A stretch of 64,000 nt of DNA from Kiritimatiellia bacterium (GTDB lineage: Bacteria; Verrucomicrobiota; Kiritimatiellia; CAIQIC01; Lenti-01), in contig JAFXQI010000012.1 in NCBI GenBank assembly GCA_017527155.1, positions 1-64,000 of the forward strand, in the 5' to 3' direction. The notes beneath the pieces are model-generated. The model ran no database searches and was not told the DNA's origin. It saw nothing but the letters and a program-made list of their open reading frames with translations. The position numbers and the translations under genes were made by a program. Below, one piece after another: positions 1-7,496 of the stretch; position 1 is the first letter of the stretch; every line of letters starts with the position of its first letter.

Positions 1-195
1 AGCCGCGGCGGGGTCCGCGGCAGCGGCGGGGGCGGCCTCGGCGGCGGGGGCGGCCTCGGCGGCGGGGGCTGCGGCCGGGGCTTCGGGGGCGGCGGATTCG
101 CTCGGGGAAGCGGGCGCGGCGGAATCGTCGTTGCAGGCGGCCAGAGCGGCCAGCAGCGCCAGGCAGGGAATCATCCAAACGAGTTTCTTGTTCAT
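1..195 (-). CDS. Putative lipoprotein with Ala/Pro/Glu-rich linker (3' end beyond window)
   Basis: Only the first 65 codons lie in the window; the gene continues past the left edge. The protein opens with two lysines, a hydrophobic stretch and a lipobox (L-A-A-C, Cys21), so it should be a lipid-anchored envelope protein. After the cysteine comes a low-complexity segment built from Ala, Pro and Glu, typical of a spacer holding a domain away from the membrane. An AAAGGA ribosome-binding site lies just upstream of the ATG. It shares strand with the microcompartment genes but is separated from them by 310 bp. The function cannot be told because the folded part is missing. Confidence 0.75.
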   Translation of the reverse strand, partial: MNKKLVWMIPCLALLAALAACNDDSAAPASPSESAAPEAPAAAPAAEAAPAAEAAPAAAADPAAA

Positions 196-505
196 GGGGT
201 CATTGGTCCTTTCATGCAGGAAGCGCCGGAAACCGTTTTCCGGCAGGCTGTTTTCAATTGCCGGGGACTATACCGGGGTGGGGTCCCCTTGTCAAATTGC
301 GCATGGCAGGGGCTGGAGGGGGGGCGGAGGCCGGGATGGGCGTGTGTTCATGGAGAAGGGATGGGGGGAAAAGAGGGGGAAACCCCGGGGTTTTTCCTGT
401 TTCCAAAAGTGGATCCGGTGGGGGTGCGGCGGGGACGGGAAAAATGGAAAAGCGGCGGTCTCCGGGTTGGGGAGGCCGCCGCCAGGGAATGGAAACGGAA
501 AGGGG
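196..505. other. Intergenic region with one ATG-ended module
   Basis: This 310-bp gap contains no convincing gene. It holds one copy of the dispersed 65-nt ATG-ended module (347-412) and otherwise G-rich sequence. A short hairpin GCCGGAAA/TTTCCGGC lies around 222-247, in the leader of the lipoprotein gene. Confidence 0.6.
347..412 (-). repeat. Dispersed ATG-ended module, copy 1
   Basis: Read on the minus strand: CTTTTGGAAACAGG, then GAAAA, a 39-nt C-rich segment with CATCCC, then CC-ATG-AACAC. It is one of nine related intergenic copies in this window. Confidence 0.7.
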
Positions 506-796
506 TCAGTCCTTGACGTAGAGGGTCTTGCCGCCGATTTCCCAGGTGTCGACGATGGCCATGATGACGGCATCGACAGGACGGTTCTGGGTGACGGTGG
601 TCTGGCGGGCGGAGGACCCGGCCGCGGTCAGGACGTACTCGCCGGGGCCCGCGCCCATGGCGTCGGCGGCGACGACGAAGTTGCCGGTTTCCTTGCCGTC
701 GGTGCCGACGAGGCGGACCAGCAGGAAGCGGATTCCGTCCAGGGACGGCTCTTTGCGGGTGGATACGACGGTGCCGACGACTTTGCCGAGGTTCAT
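506..796 (-). CDS. BMC vertex protein (EutN/CcmL family, BMC-P)
   Basis: This 96-residue protein has the length and pattern of the pentameric EutN/CcmL proteins that cap the vertices of microcompartment shells. It starts [13 protein letters not shown], carries the typical 'LVRLVG...[25 protein letters not shown]' segment around residues 25-64, and ends in the usual '[11 protein letters not shown]' strand near residues 74-83. It follows a BMC-H gene and an RpiB-DeoC enzyme gene on the same strand, so the three probably form one operon transcribed leftward. A GGAGAA ribosome-binding site sits 8 nt before the ATG. No unusual residue was seen. The call is strong; the substrate of the compartment is inferred from the neighbouring enzyme. 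Confidence 0.92.
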   Translation of the reverse strand: MNLGKVVGTVVSTRKEPSLDGIRFLLVRLVGTDGKETGNFVVAADAMGAGPGEYVLTAAGSSARQTTVTQNRPVDAVIMAIVDTWEIGGKTLYVKD

Positions 797-904
797 GGGG
801 TTCTCCGGGAGGGTGGACGGGGTGGTCAGGAAGAGGGAAGGAATGGTGCGCAGGGAGGGCAGGGGGCTGTGGCCCGCCCGCCGGCCCTCCCCCGCGCGGA
901 GGGA

Positions 905-1207
905 TTACTTCCGGCCCTTCGGGGCTTCGGGAGCGCGGCCCAGCGGCAGCACGGCGTCGACGTTGGCGTGCGGACGCGCGATGACGTGGACGGAGACGAC
1001 TTCGCCGACGCGGCCGGCGGCGATCTGCCCGGCGTCGCAGGCGGCCTTGACGGCGGCGACGTCGCCGCGGACGATGACGGTGGTGAAACCGCCGCCGGTC
1101 TTTTCGTAGGTGACGAGTTCGACCTTGGCGGCCTTGACCATCGCATCGGCGGCCTCGACGGTCGCGGGGAAGGAACGGGTTTCGATCATTCCGAGTGCAT
1201 CTGCCAT
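905..1207 (-). CDS. BMC shell hexamer protein (BMC-H, PduA/EutM type)
   Basis: This 100-residue single BMC domain forms the hexameric facet tiles of a bacterial microcompartment. Typical features are the start [23 protein letters not shown], the 'KAAKVELV' helix-strand junction at residues 25-32, the '[18 protein letters not shown]' segment near residues 42-60 and a short C-terminal tail. AGAGG lies 7 nt before the ATG. It sits between the fusion enzyme and the vertex protein. Only one BMC-H and one BMC-P are present here, the minimum set for a closed shell, so other shell genes may lie elsewhere or the locus may be a satellite. Confidence 0.94.
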   Translation of the reverse strand: MADALGMIETRSFPATVEAADAMVKAAKVELVTYEKTGGGFTTVIVRGDVAAVKAACDAGQIAAGRVGEVVSVHVIARPHANVDAVLPLGRAPEAPKGRK

Positions 1208-1248
1208 AATTTTACCTCTTGTTGTTTCGGGGTTGCTTTTTTAAATCT

Positions 1249-2535
1249 TCAGCGTCCGCCGCAGGCGGCGAGGGCTTCTTCCATCATCTTGACGGAGGAG
1301 GAGGCGCCGATGCGGGTGGCGCCGTTGCGGATCATGAGCATGGCGTCGGCGTAGGTGCGGACGCCGCCGGAGGCCTTGACGCCGAGCTTGGGGGCGACGG
1401 TGCGGGCCATGAGGGCGACGTCCTCGGCCTTGGCCCCGCCCTTGTTGAAGCCGGTGGAGGTCTTGACGTAGTCGGCGCGGGCCTTCATGGATGCGAGGCA
1501 GGCCTTGACGATCTCGTCGGGAGTCAGCAGGCAGGTCTCGAGGATGACCTTGAGCAGGCCGCGGCCGTCCTTGACGGATTCGCAGACGGTGCGGATGTCG
1601 CGCGCGACGCCGTCCCAGTCGCCGGACTTGGCCTTGCCGACGTTGATGACCATGTCGATTTCGCGGGCGCCGTTGCGCATGGCGTTGCGGGCTTCCATGG
1701 CCATCATCTGCGCGGACATGGCGCCGAGCGGGAACCCGACGACGGCGCAGACCTTGACGGAGGAGCCGCGGAGGGCCTGGGCGGCGACGGGGACCATGGC
1801 GGAGTTCACGCAGCAGCTCCAGAAGTTGTACTGGATGGCTTCGGCGCAGAGTTTCTTCACGTCGTCGGCCGTGGCCTCGGGCTTGAGGAGGGTGTGGTCG
1901 ATCATGCGCGCGAGCTGCTGGGCGGAAAGGTTGCCGGTGGCGGCCGCGACCTGGGCGCCGCCGACGGCGCAACCGCCGCCGACGATCTGCTTCACTCGCT
2001 CGGCGATCCGGGCGATGTCCTGGGGGCTGAGGTCCAATTTCATCTCCTTCATTGCGGCCATGACGGGCGAAGCCGCGCGTCCGGTCTCGAGGTCCTTGAT
2101 CATCCGGACGCGCCGCAGGTGCCTCTCTTCGGTGCAGTCCGTGGCCAGGAAGGTCTGGATGATGCCTTTGGCCTGTTCGAAAGGGGTCTGTCCGGAGCCG
2201 AGGGTGAGGAGGTTGGCTCCGTTGTGCTGGCGGGAATTGCGGGCGAGGGCCTCGTTGTAGCAGGCGGCGGCGCGGACGCCGGGGATCTTGTTGGCGGTCA
2301 TCGCGGAACCGATGCCGGCGCCGTCGACCATGATGCCGACGTCGGCGCGGCCGGCGGCGACGGTACGGGCGACCTTGGCGGCGAAGACGGGGTAATCGAC
2401 GGAGGGGGTCTTGGCGGCGGTGCCGACGTCGATGACGGCATGGCCGAGCGACTTGAGCCAGGAGGCGATCTGCTCCTTGAGCTCGAAGCCGCCGTGGTCG
2501 GCGCCGACGACGATTCTGCACGTTCCCGTTGACAT
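1249..2535 (-). CDS. RpiB-like isomerase fused to deoxyribose-phosphate aldolase (DeoC), BMC-targeted
   Basis: This 428-residue two-domain enzyme probably works inside the microcompartment. Residues 6-150 are an RpiB/LacAB-type sugar-phosphate isomerase (GADHGG at 11-16, RQHN at 102-105). Residues 207-425 are a class I DeoC aldolase, which splits deoxyribose-5-phosphate to acetaldehyde and glyceraldehyde-3-phosphate; both lysines are intact (Schiff-base K358 in VKTSTG, K387 in VKASGG). Between them, residues 168-187 form an amphipathic helix followed by Gly-rich sequence, like BMC encapsulation peptides. In RpiB the catalytic cysteine normally occupies I-C-G-T-G-I-G; here it is Asp71 (V-D-G-A-G-I-G). 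The start at 2535 is chosen because GGAGGAAA lies upstream and the RpiB fold begins at once; longer in-frame starts add an unrelated extension. RpiB plus DeoC define the known 'sugar phosphate utilizing' BMC type. Confidence 0.9.
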   Translation of the reverse strand: MSTGTCRIVVGADHGGFELKEQIASWLKSLGHAVIDVGTAAKTPSVDYPVFAAKVARTVAAGRADVGIMVDGAGIGSAMTANKIPGVRAAACYNEALARNSRQHNGANLLTLGSGQTPFEQAKGIIQTFLATDCTEERHLRRVRMIKDLETGRAASPVMAAMKEMKLDLSPQDIARIAERVKQIVGGGCAVGGAQVAAATGNLSAQQLARMIDHTLLKPEATADDVKKLCAEAIQYNFWSCCVNSAMVPVAAQALRGSSVKVCAVVGFPLGAMSAQMMAMEARNAMRNGAREIDMVINVGKAKSGDWDGVARDIRTVCESVKDGRGLLKVILETCLLTPDEIVKACLASMKARADYVKTSTGFNKGGAKAEDVALMARTVAPKLGVKASGGVRTYADAMLMIRNGATRIGASSSVKMMEEALAACGGR

Positions 2536-2681
2536 GATGCGGACAGTTTCCTCCCGCGCGGCGCGGGCGGCAAGCGCAAAGCGGGGGGGCGGAGTGAAAC
2601 GGTTTACCCGTGCGGGCGATCCCGCGCCCGCGTCCGCGCCGTCGGCAATGGGGTGTCCGCTGCGCGCGCGAAAAAGCGTGA

Positions 2682-2710
2682 TTGCCAAGGGCCATGGAAT
2701 GAGATAGGAT
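2682..2710 (+). promoter_or_regulatory. Promoter of the acidic repeat protein gene
   Basis: TTGCCA (2682-2687), 17-bp spacer, TAGGAT (2705-2710). A leader of about 25 nt with AAGGAG (2730-2735) precedes the ATG at 2743. Confidence 0.65.
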
Positions 2711-2742
2711 GTCGGAAATTATTGTAAACAAGGAGTGTTGTT

Positions 2743-3867
2743 ATGTCGCGTTGGATGTTGACGGTTGTTTGCGCGCTGTCGGTTGCGGCCGTGGCCGGGG
2801 CGCAGGATGACGATTGGGATGATTTGCTGGCCGGACTGGGCGACGATGCCGTCGAAGAAGCGCCGGCGGCGGTGGAAGTGACCGAGACCGCCGTGGTCGA
2901 AGAAGACCCGTTCGCGGACCTCTTCGACGAGGCGGAAGCCGTGCCCGAGGCGGTGGAAGCCGCCGCGGACGGGGCGGCGGATGCCGTGGCCGAAGCGGCC
3001 GAGGCCGTCGAGGCGATTCCGGAGGCCGTCGAAGAGGCCGATCCGTTCGCCGACGCCTGGGTCGATGCGGAACCGGTGGATGTATCCGGCGCGGTGGAAG
3101 AAGCCGCGGAAGAGGTCGCGGAGACGGTCGACGAAATGGCCGGGGCCGTGGAAGCGGGCGGGGAGGATCCGTTCGCGGACCTGTTCGAGGATGCGGGAAC
3201 GGAAGCCGCGGCGGCCGGGGAAGCCGTGGAAGAAACCGCGGATGCCGCGGTCGAAGAGGTCACCGCGGCCGCGGAAGCGGTGGCGGAGGAAGTGGTCGAA
3301 GAGGACCCGTTCGCGGACCTGTTCGCGGAAGAAGACGGGGCCTTCGGGGCCGAACCGGCCGCGGAAGCCGTCGAAGAAGCCGTCGAAGAAGCGGCCGAAG
3401 CGGTGTCCGAGGCCGTCGAGGAAGAGGCCGCGGCCGTCGAAGAGGCGGTTGTGGCGGAAGAAGCCGCAGCCGAAGAGGCGGTCGCCGAGGTGGCGGTCGC
3501 CGAAGAAGAGATGGCGCCGGTGGAAGAAGACGTGGCCGAAGCCGAAGCGTCGTTTGCGACCCCGGAAGAGGGCGAAGCGGCGGCGGACGTCATCCGCGCG
3601 GCGAAGAAGGGCAAGGGCAAAGGCAAGGACCGTGCCATGCGGGACGGCGAGCGGGTCCGTCCGGTGGAACCGATGGGGGCGTCGCAGAAGCAGGACACGT
3701 TCTCGTCGGAAGCCCGCAAGCCGCTCAAGCCGAAGACGGCGGTGCCGGCCTGGGATTCGCCCGTGATGCTGGATGGTTCCGAAGCGGAGCCGGCGGCGAA
3801 GCCCGCGAAGGCGGCCCCGGCCGCGCGCGAGTCGAAGGGCGATTGGAACGAGCCGGTGGTCTGGTAG
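2743..3867 (+). CDS. Secreted acidic repeat protein with DPFADLF motifs
   Basis: The 374-residue product starts with a clear signal peptide (MSRWMLTVVCALSVAAVAGA), so it is exported. The rest is strongly acidic and built from Ala, Glu and Val, with four spaced copies of (E)DPFAD(L/A)(F/W) near residues 55, 106, 148 and 191. The segments between them read like long helices or coiled coil (EEAVEEAAEAV pattern). Near residue 295 there is a short basic patch (KGKGKGK), then a Pro-rich tail ending in GDWNEPVVW. No enzyme domain is visible. It is transcribed divergently from the BMC genes, with its own promoter, ribosome-binding site and terminator. It may be a periplasmic scaffold or adhesin; this is a guess. 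Confidence 0.8.
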   Translation: MSRWMLTVVCALSVAAVAGAQDDDWDDLLAGLGDDAVEEAPAAVEVTETAVVEEDPFADLFDEAEAVPEAVEAAADGAADAVAEAAEAVEAIPEAVEEADPFADAWVDAEPVDVSGAVEEAAEEVAETVDEMAGAVEAGGEDPFADLFEDAGTEAAAAGEAVEETADAAVEEVTAAAEAVAEEVVEEDPFADLFAEEDGAFGAEPAAEAVEEAVEEAAEAVSEAVEEEAAAVEEAVVAEEAAAEEAVAEVAVAEEEMAPVEEDVAEAEASFATPEEGEAAADVIRAAKKGKGKGKDRAMRDGERVRPVEPMGASQKQDTFSSEARKPLKPKTAVPAWDSPVMLDGSEAEPAAKPAKAAPAARESKGDWNEPVVW

Positions 3868-3896
3868 CCGCCGCCGGATTGCAATCGAATCCGCTG

Positions 3897-3923
3897 GGAG
3901 CCGGTTCCGCCGGCTCCTTTTTT
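3897..3923 (+). terminator. Rho-independent terminator
   Basis: GGAGCCGG - ttccg - CCGGCTCC followed by six T residues, 30 bp after the stop codon of the acidic repeat protein. Confidence 0.85.
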
Positions 3924-4033
3924 CATGCAGGGATGAATGGGTAAAACAGGCCTGTTTTGGCGTGTTTTCCTTGATATCGCGTGTGGGGAGTCCTTCGGAG
4001 CGGAGGCGGGAGGAGGGACCTCGATGGCACTCG

Positions 4034-4063
4034 TTTGCAATCGATTGCAGTCGATTGCAATCG
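4034..4063. repeat. Three in-phase ATTGCARTCG decamers
   Basis: Units TTTGCAATCG, ATTGCAGTCG and ATTGCAATCG follow each other without gaps, giving an exact 10-bp period. An isolated unit lies at 3878-3887, just after the preceding stop codon. A five-unit array is at 30553-30602. Confidence 0.75.
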
Positions 4064-4079
4064 AGGGGGGGAGGCCCGG

Positions 4080-5642
4080 TCAGTCGAGGTAGGTGCCGGC
4101 GCGGGCGGCGGTTGGCTTGCCGTCGAGGAGGGCGGGGGTGCCGTCGACGAAGACGGCGGCGACGCCGGTGCAGAAGGAGTGGGGCTTGGCGTAGGTGGCG
4201 GTGTCGCGGAAGGCGGAGGGGTCGAGGACGGTGATGTCGGCCCAGTTGCCTTCGCGCAGGATGCCGCGGCCGGACAGGCGGAAGCGTTCGGCGGGAAGGG
4301 AGGTGATCTTGCGGATGGCTTCCGGCGCGGGGAGGCGCAGTTCGTCGAGGGCGAGGCGGAAGTAGCGGGCCATGGTGCCGTAGGCGCGCGGATGGGGGTG
4401 GTCGGCGGCCAGCGGGCCGGTCGGGGCGCGGAGGGAGGCGTCGGAGCCGACCATGATCCACGGCTCGGCGAGGATGCGGCGCATGTTGTCTTCGCTCATG
4501 CCGAAGAAGAAGCCGCCGGTGTAGAGGTCGTCGGTGTCCATGAAGCGGAGGGCGGCTTCGGGAGGGGGCAGGTGCCAGGCGTCGGCGGCTTCGCGCAGGG
4601 GGCGGCCGGTGAAGGGGGCGTTTTCGGGGGCGTGGGTGCAGCCGATCCATACGGTGTCCCAGTCGGCGTCGGTGCGGCTCTCGGCCCACTCGGCGAGGAT
4701 GCGGGCACGGGTGGTGCCGTCGCGGACGCGCGCGAGGATGGCGTCGCGGCCGTCCTGTTCGGCCCACTCGGGGAGCAGGATGTCGAGGTCGGTGCCGGAG
4801 GCGGTGTAGGGGTAGCGGTCGGAGGCGACGTCGGTGCCGGCGGCGCGGGCGCGGCGGAGGGTTTCCAGGAGCTCGCCGATCTTGTGCCAGTTGCGGCGGC
4901 CGCTTGTCTTGAGGTGGGAGATCTGGAGGCGCACGCCGGTGGAGCGGGCGAGGTCGAGGGCTTCGTCCACGGCTTCGAGCAGGCGCGCGGATTCGCTGCG
5001 CATGTGGGTGGCATACAATCCCCCGCGGCGGGCGGCGGAGCGGCAGAGGGCGAGGAGTTCGTCGCGGCCGGCGAACATGGCGGGGGCGTAGACGAGGCCG
5101 GTGGAGACGCCGGCGGCACCTTCGTCGAGGGCCTGATCGAGGAGGCGCACCATGGCGCGGACTTCGTCGGGGGTCGCGGCGCGCGGGGCGGTCCCCATGA
5201 CGGCGGCGCGCAGGTTGCGGTGGCCGCAGAGCATGCGGGAGTGGATGGCGGGGCGGCATTCGGCGAGGAGGGCGCGGTACTCGGCGACGGTGCGCCAGGG
5301 ACGGGGATACGTCTGCTGCCGCCAGTCGCTGGGCAGTTCGTAGCCGCCGAAGCGCGGCGCGGCGGAGGCGCCGCAGTTGCCGGTGATTTCGGTGGTGATG
5401 CCCTGCGTGAGCTTGGACGCGGCGGAGGGCTCGACGAGGAGGTAGGCGTCGGAGTGCGAGTGGGCGTCGATGAAGCCGGGGCACACCCAGCGGCCCGCGG
5501 CGTCGAGGGTGTGCGCAGCCTCCACGCGCGAGAGGTCGCCGATGGCGGCGATGCGGCCGCCGGAAATCGCCAGGTCGGCGCGTCGGGCGGAGGAGCCCAG
5601 GCCGTCGTGGAGGGTGCCGTTGAGGATGAGCCAGTCGTACAT
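4080..5642 (-). CDS. N-acyl-D-amino-acid deacylase (D-aminoacylase), amidohydrolase superfamily
   Basis: This 520-residue protein has the size and layout of zinc-dependent D-aminoacylases, which remove acyl groups from N-acyl-D-amino acids. The metal site begins with GFIDAHSHSD (H61, H63). The 'TTEITGNCG' segment carries the metal-bridging cysteine (C90) that distinguishes this family from most amidohydrolases. Further ligands are likely in ATHMRSE and QISHLK, and the catalytic aspartate in MVGSDAS near residue 395. The N- and C-terminal strands form the usual small beta domain, ending in VFVDGTPALLDGKP. There is no signal peptide, so it is cytoplasmic. Possible roles are recycling of D-amino acids from peptidoglycan or degradation of peptides. 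It is convergent with the acidic repeat protein gene. Confidence 0.88.
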   Translation of the reverse strand: MYDWLILNGTLHDGLGSSARRADLAISGGRIAAIGDLSRVEAAHTLDAAGRWVCPGFIDAHSHSDAYLLVEPSAASKLTQGITTEITGNCGASAAPRFGGYELPSDWRQQTYPRPWRTVAEYRALLAECRPAIHSRMLCGHRNLRAAVMGTAPRAATPDEVRAMVRLLDQALDEGAAGVSTGLVYAPAMFAGRDELLALCRSAARRGGLYATHMRSESARLLEAVDEALDLARSTGVRLQISHLKTSGRRNWHKIGELLETLRRARAAGTDVASDRYPYTASGTDLDILLPEWAEQDGRDAILARVRDGTTRARILAEWAESRTDADWDTVWIGCTHAPENAPFTGRPLREAADAWHLPPPEAALRFMDTDDLYTGGFFFGMSEDNMRRILAEPWIMVGSDASLRAPTGPLAADHPHPRAYGTMARYFRLALDELRLPAPEAIRKITSLPAERFRLSGRGILREGNWADITVLDPSAFRDTATYAKPHSFCTGVAAVFVDGTPALLDGKPTAARAGTYLD

Positions 5643-5684
5643 GGGAGGGAACCTCGGGTTCTAGAGATCTAGATACCTAGATAC

Positions 5685-7367
5685 CTAGTTTTCCAGGGCT
5701 TGGGCCTCCTCCGCGGCGGGCGCGTCGAAGCTCCAGCTGCCGAGCCAGAGGAAGCGGAGGCGGCGCTCTCCGGGGGTGCGGTCCCAGGCGAGAAGGCCCT
5801 TGAGGAAGGACCAGTGGCGCTCGCCGCGCGGTTCGCTGCGGTCGTGGTCCCACAGGGGGAAGGCGCTGAAGCTGCGCGAGCCGTCGGCTTCGCAACGCTG
5901 GCGGTAGAGGCCCCAGAGGACGTCGAGTTCGGAGCGGCCCTCCTTCGCGCGGTAGTCGGCGAGGGTCCAGAGCGGTGCCCAGGAGCGCTCCACCGGCGCC
6001 GGATTCGGTCCGGGCCAGAGCTCCAGCGTGCGCCAGCGGATCTCGCCGGTGTCCACGTTCGACGCGTGCGACCAGAGCGGCCATACCTTGGTGCGCGTGG
6101 CGGTGATGCGGCGCGGACCGTCGTCGGCGGGCGGCGGCGGGGGCGCGGCGGCGGAATCGCCGTCGCCGTCCCCCGAACCGGGGGCGATGGCGGAGAAGAG
6201 GCTCCCGCGCTTCGGCTCCGGCGGCGGGTCGCCCACGGGCACGCTGGTGGTGACGCGGTTCCAGAAGGGTACCAGCGTCCAGCGCACGCGCTGCTCGCGG
6301 CCCACGCGGTTCTGCTCGCGGATGAGGAACGGCCAGGCCCAGAAGGTCCGCCGCAGGTCGCCGTCGGTGCGGGTGCCCCAGAACGGCCACACGTAGAGCC
6401 GCTGGCGGTACTTGCCGGTTTCGCGCTGGAAGAACGGCCACGGGCAGTAGAGGCGGGTCATCTGCTCGCCCTCCACGTACTGGAAGAGCGGCGGCAGCGC
6501 CATCCAGCCCTTCTGCGAATTGAGGTCCACGCGGCCGCATACCGGGAAGAGCACCCACGCCTTGCCGTTCGCCTTCGGGTGCGTGTACTCGGCCTGGTTC
6601 CAGAAGGGCCACATCACCGACTTCTTGACGAACTGGCGCTTGTTTTCGACGCGCGAATAGAACGGGAACACGCGCAGCTTGTCCCACTTGCCGTCATCGG
6701 AGAGGCCGCGCGAATAGATGGGCCAGAGGATGTCGGTGGTATGCAGGTCGTTGACGTCGCTCTCCATCCAGATGGGCCAGAGCACGAACGAAATGCGGTC
6801 CTTCCACAAAAAATCGCGCACCGTCCCGCCGAAGGGGAACAGCGCCGCGTACGACTGCCCCTCCGCCGTCTGCCCGCTCGCCCATACCGGAAGGACCCAC
6901 AGATGGTCCGCCTTCGACGTCGAGTCGGATGCATCCTTGTCGAACCCGAACACGTTCGCCACGCGCCACGACCGCTCGTCGCCGAACGTCTTCCCCGCCG
7001 CGACGGGCCAGCACGCATCCCAGTTGGTGCGCCCGCCGACCGGGTCGATGGCGCGGCTCCAGAAGGGCCGCACCGGCGCGAACAGCTCGGTGCCGTCCGG
7101 GGCGGTGGTGTGCTCGTAGAACGGCCCGGCGGCGCGGGTGCGGTCGGCGCCGTCGATGGACTCGAGATGCGAAGCGAATGCGCCGGCGTCCCACTCCCAC
7201 GGGAGGGGCCAGGCGGGGGGCTCGGGGGAACCGGCGGGGGGCTCGGGGGACGCCGCCGCGCGAGGCGGCGCGCAGAACCACGCGGAAAGGATGACCAGGG
7301 CGAGGGCGGAAGCTTTCCAATGATTGGAACATTCCGTTGGGGCGTGGATGGCGGTGGGGGTGTGCAT
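5685..7367 (-). CDS. Secreted WPFW-repeat protein of unknown function
   Basis: The 560-residue product has an N-terminal signal sequence after MHTPTAIHAPTE and then about fifteen short units, each ending in an aromatic-proline motif such as VRPFW, VLPVW, LWPIW, MWPFW, VWPFW, AWPFL, LVPFW, VWPLW or AFPLW. Units are spaced by roughly 20-35 residues, which suggests a beta-propeller or stacked-sheet fold in the periplasm or outer membrane. No known domain was recognised. The start at 7367 is preferred over an in-frame ATG about 96 nt upstream, because a promoter lies 7 nt before 7367 and the signal peptide follows directly. A copy of the TTTCCAAT-GATTGGAA palindrome lies inside the signal-peptide coding region (7314-7328). 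Confidence 0.75.
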   Translation of the reverse strand: MHTPTAIHAPTECSNHWKASALALVILSAWFCAPPRAAASPEPPAGSPEPPAWPLPWEWDAGAFASHLESIDGADRTRAAGPFYEHTTAPDGTELFAPVRPFWSRAIDPVGGRTNWDACWPVAAGKTFGDERSWRVANVFGFDKDASDSTSKADHLWVLPVWASGQTAEGQSYAALFPFGGTVRDFLWKDRISFVLWPIWMESDVNDLHTTDILWPIYSRGLSDDGKWDKLRVFPFYSRVENKRQFVKKSVMWPFWNQAEYTHPKANGKAWVLFPVCGRVDLNSQKGWMALPPLFQYVEGEQMTRLYCPWPFFQRETGKYRQRLYVWPFWGTRTDGDLRRTFWAWPFLIREQNRVGREQRVRWTLVPFWNRVTTSVPVGDPPPEPKRGSLFSAIAPGSGDGDGDSAAAPPPPPADDGPRRITATRTKVWPLWSHASNVDTGEIRWRTLELWPGPNPAPVERSWAPLWTLADYRAKEGRSELDVLWGLYRQRCEADGSRSFSAFPLWDHDRSEPRGERHWSFLKGLLAWDRTPGERRLRFLWLGSWSFDAPAAEEAQALEN

Positions 7368-7374
7368 GGGGAGA

Positions 7375-7404
7375 AGTGTAGCAACGGGGGGACGGGAGGG
7401 ACAA
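7375..7404 (-). promoter_or_regulatory. Leaderless promoter of the WPFW protein gene
   Basis: TTGTCC, 18-bp spacer, TACACT, then only 7 nt to the ATG at 7367; no ribosome-binding site. Confidence 0.6.
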
Positions 7405-7437
7405 GCGCGTTTTCGGAGGGCGGACGGCGGAAAAGTG

Positions 7438-7466
7438 TTGTCATCGGCGCGGAGTTGCCCCAAGAT
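7438..7466 (+). promoter_or_regulatory. Promoter of the exbB-exbD operon
   Basis: TTGTCA (7438-7443), 17-bp spacer, CAAGAT (7461-7466). The leader contains AAAAAGG, about 8 nt before the ATG at 7497. Confidence 0.55.
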
Positions 7467-7496
7467 GGGCGGTTGTCTTCAAAAAGGAAACCACGC

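Noticed and set aside
4080-5642. Dihydroorotase or hydantoinase instead of D-aminoacylase.
   Set aside because: The bridging residue is Cys90 in TGNCG, typical of D-aminoacylases; hydantoinases use a carboxylated lysine in a different context.
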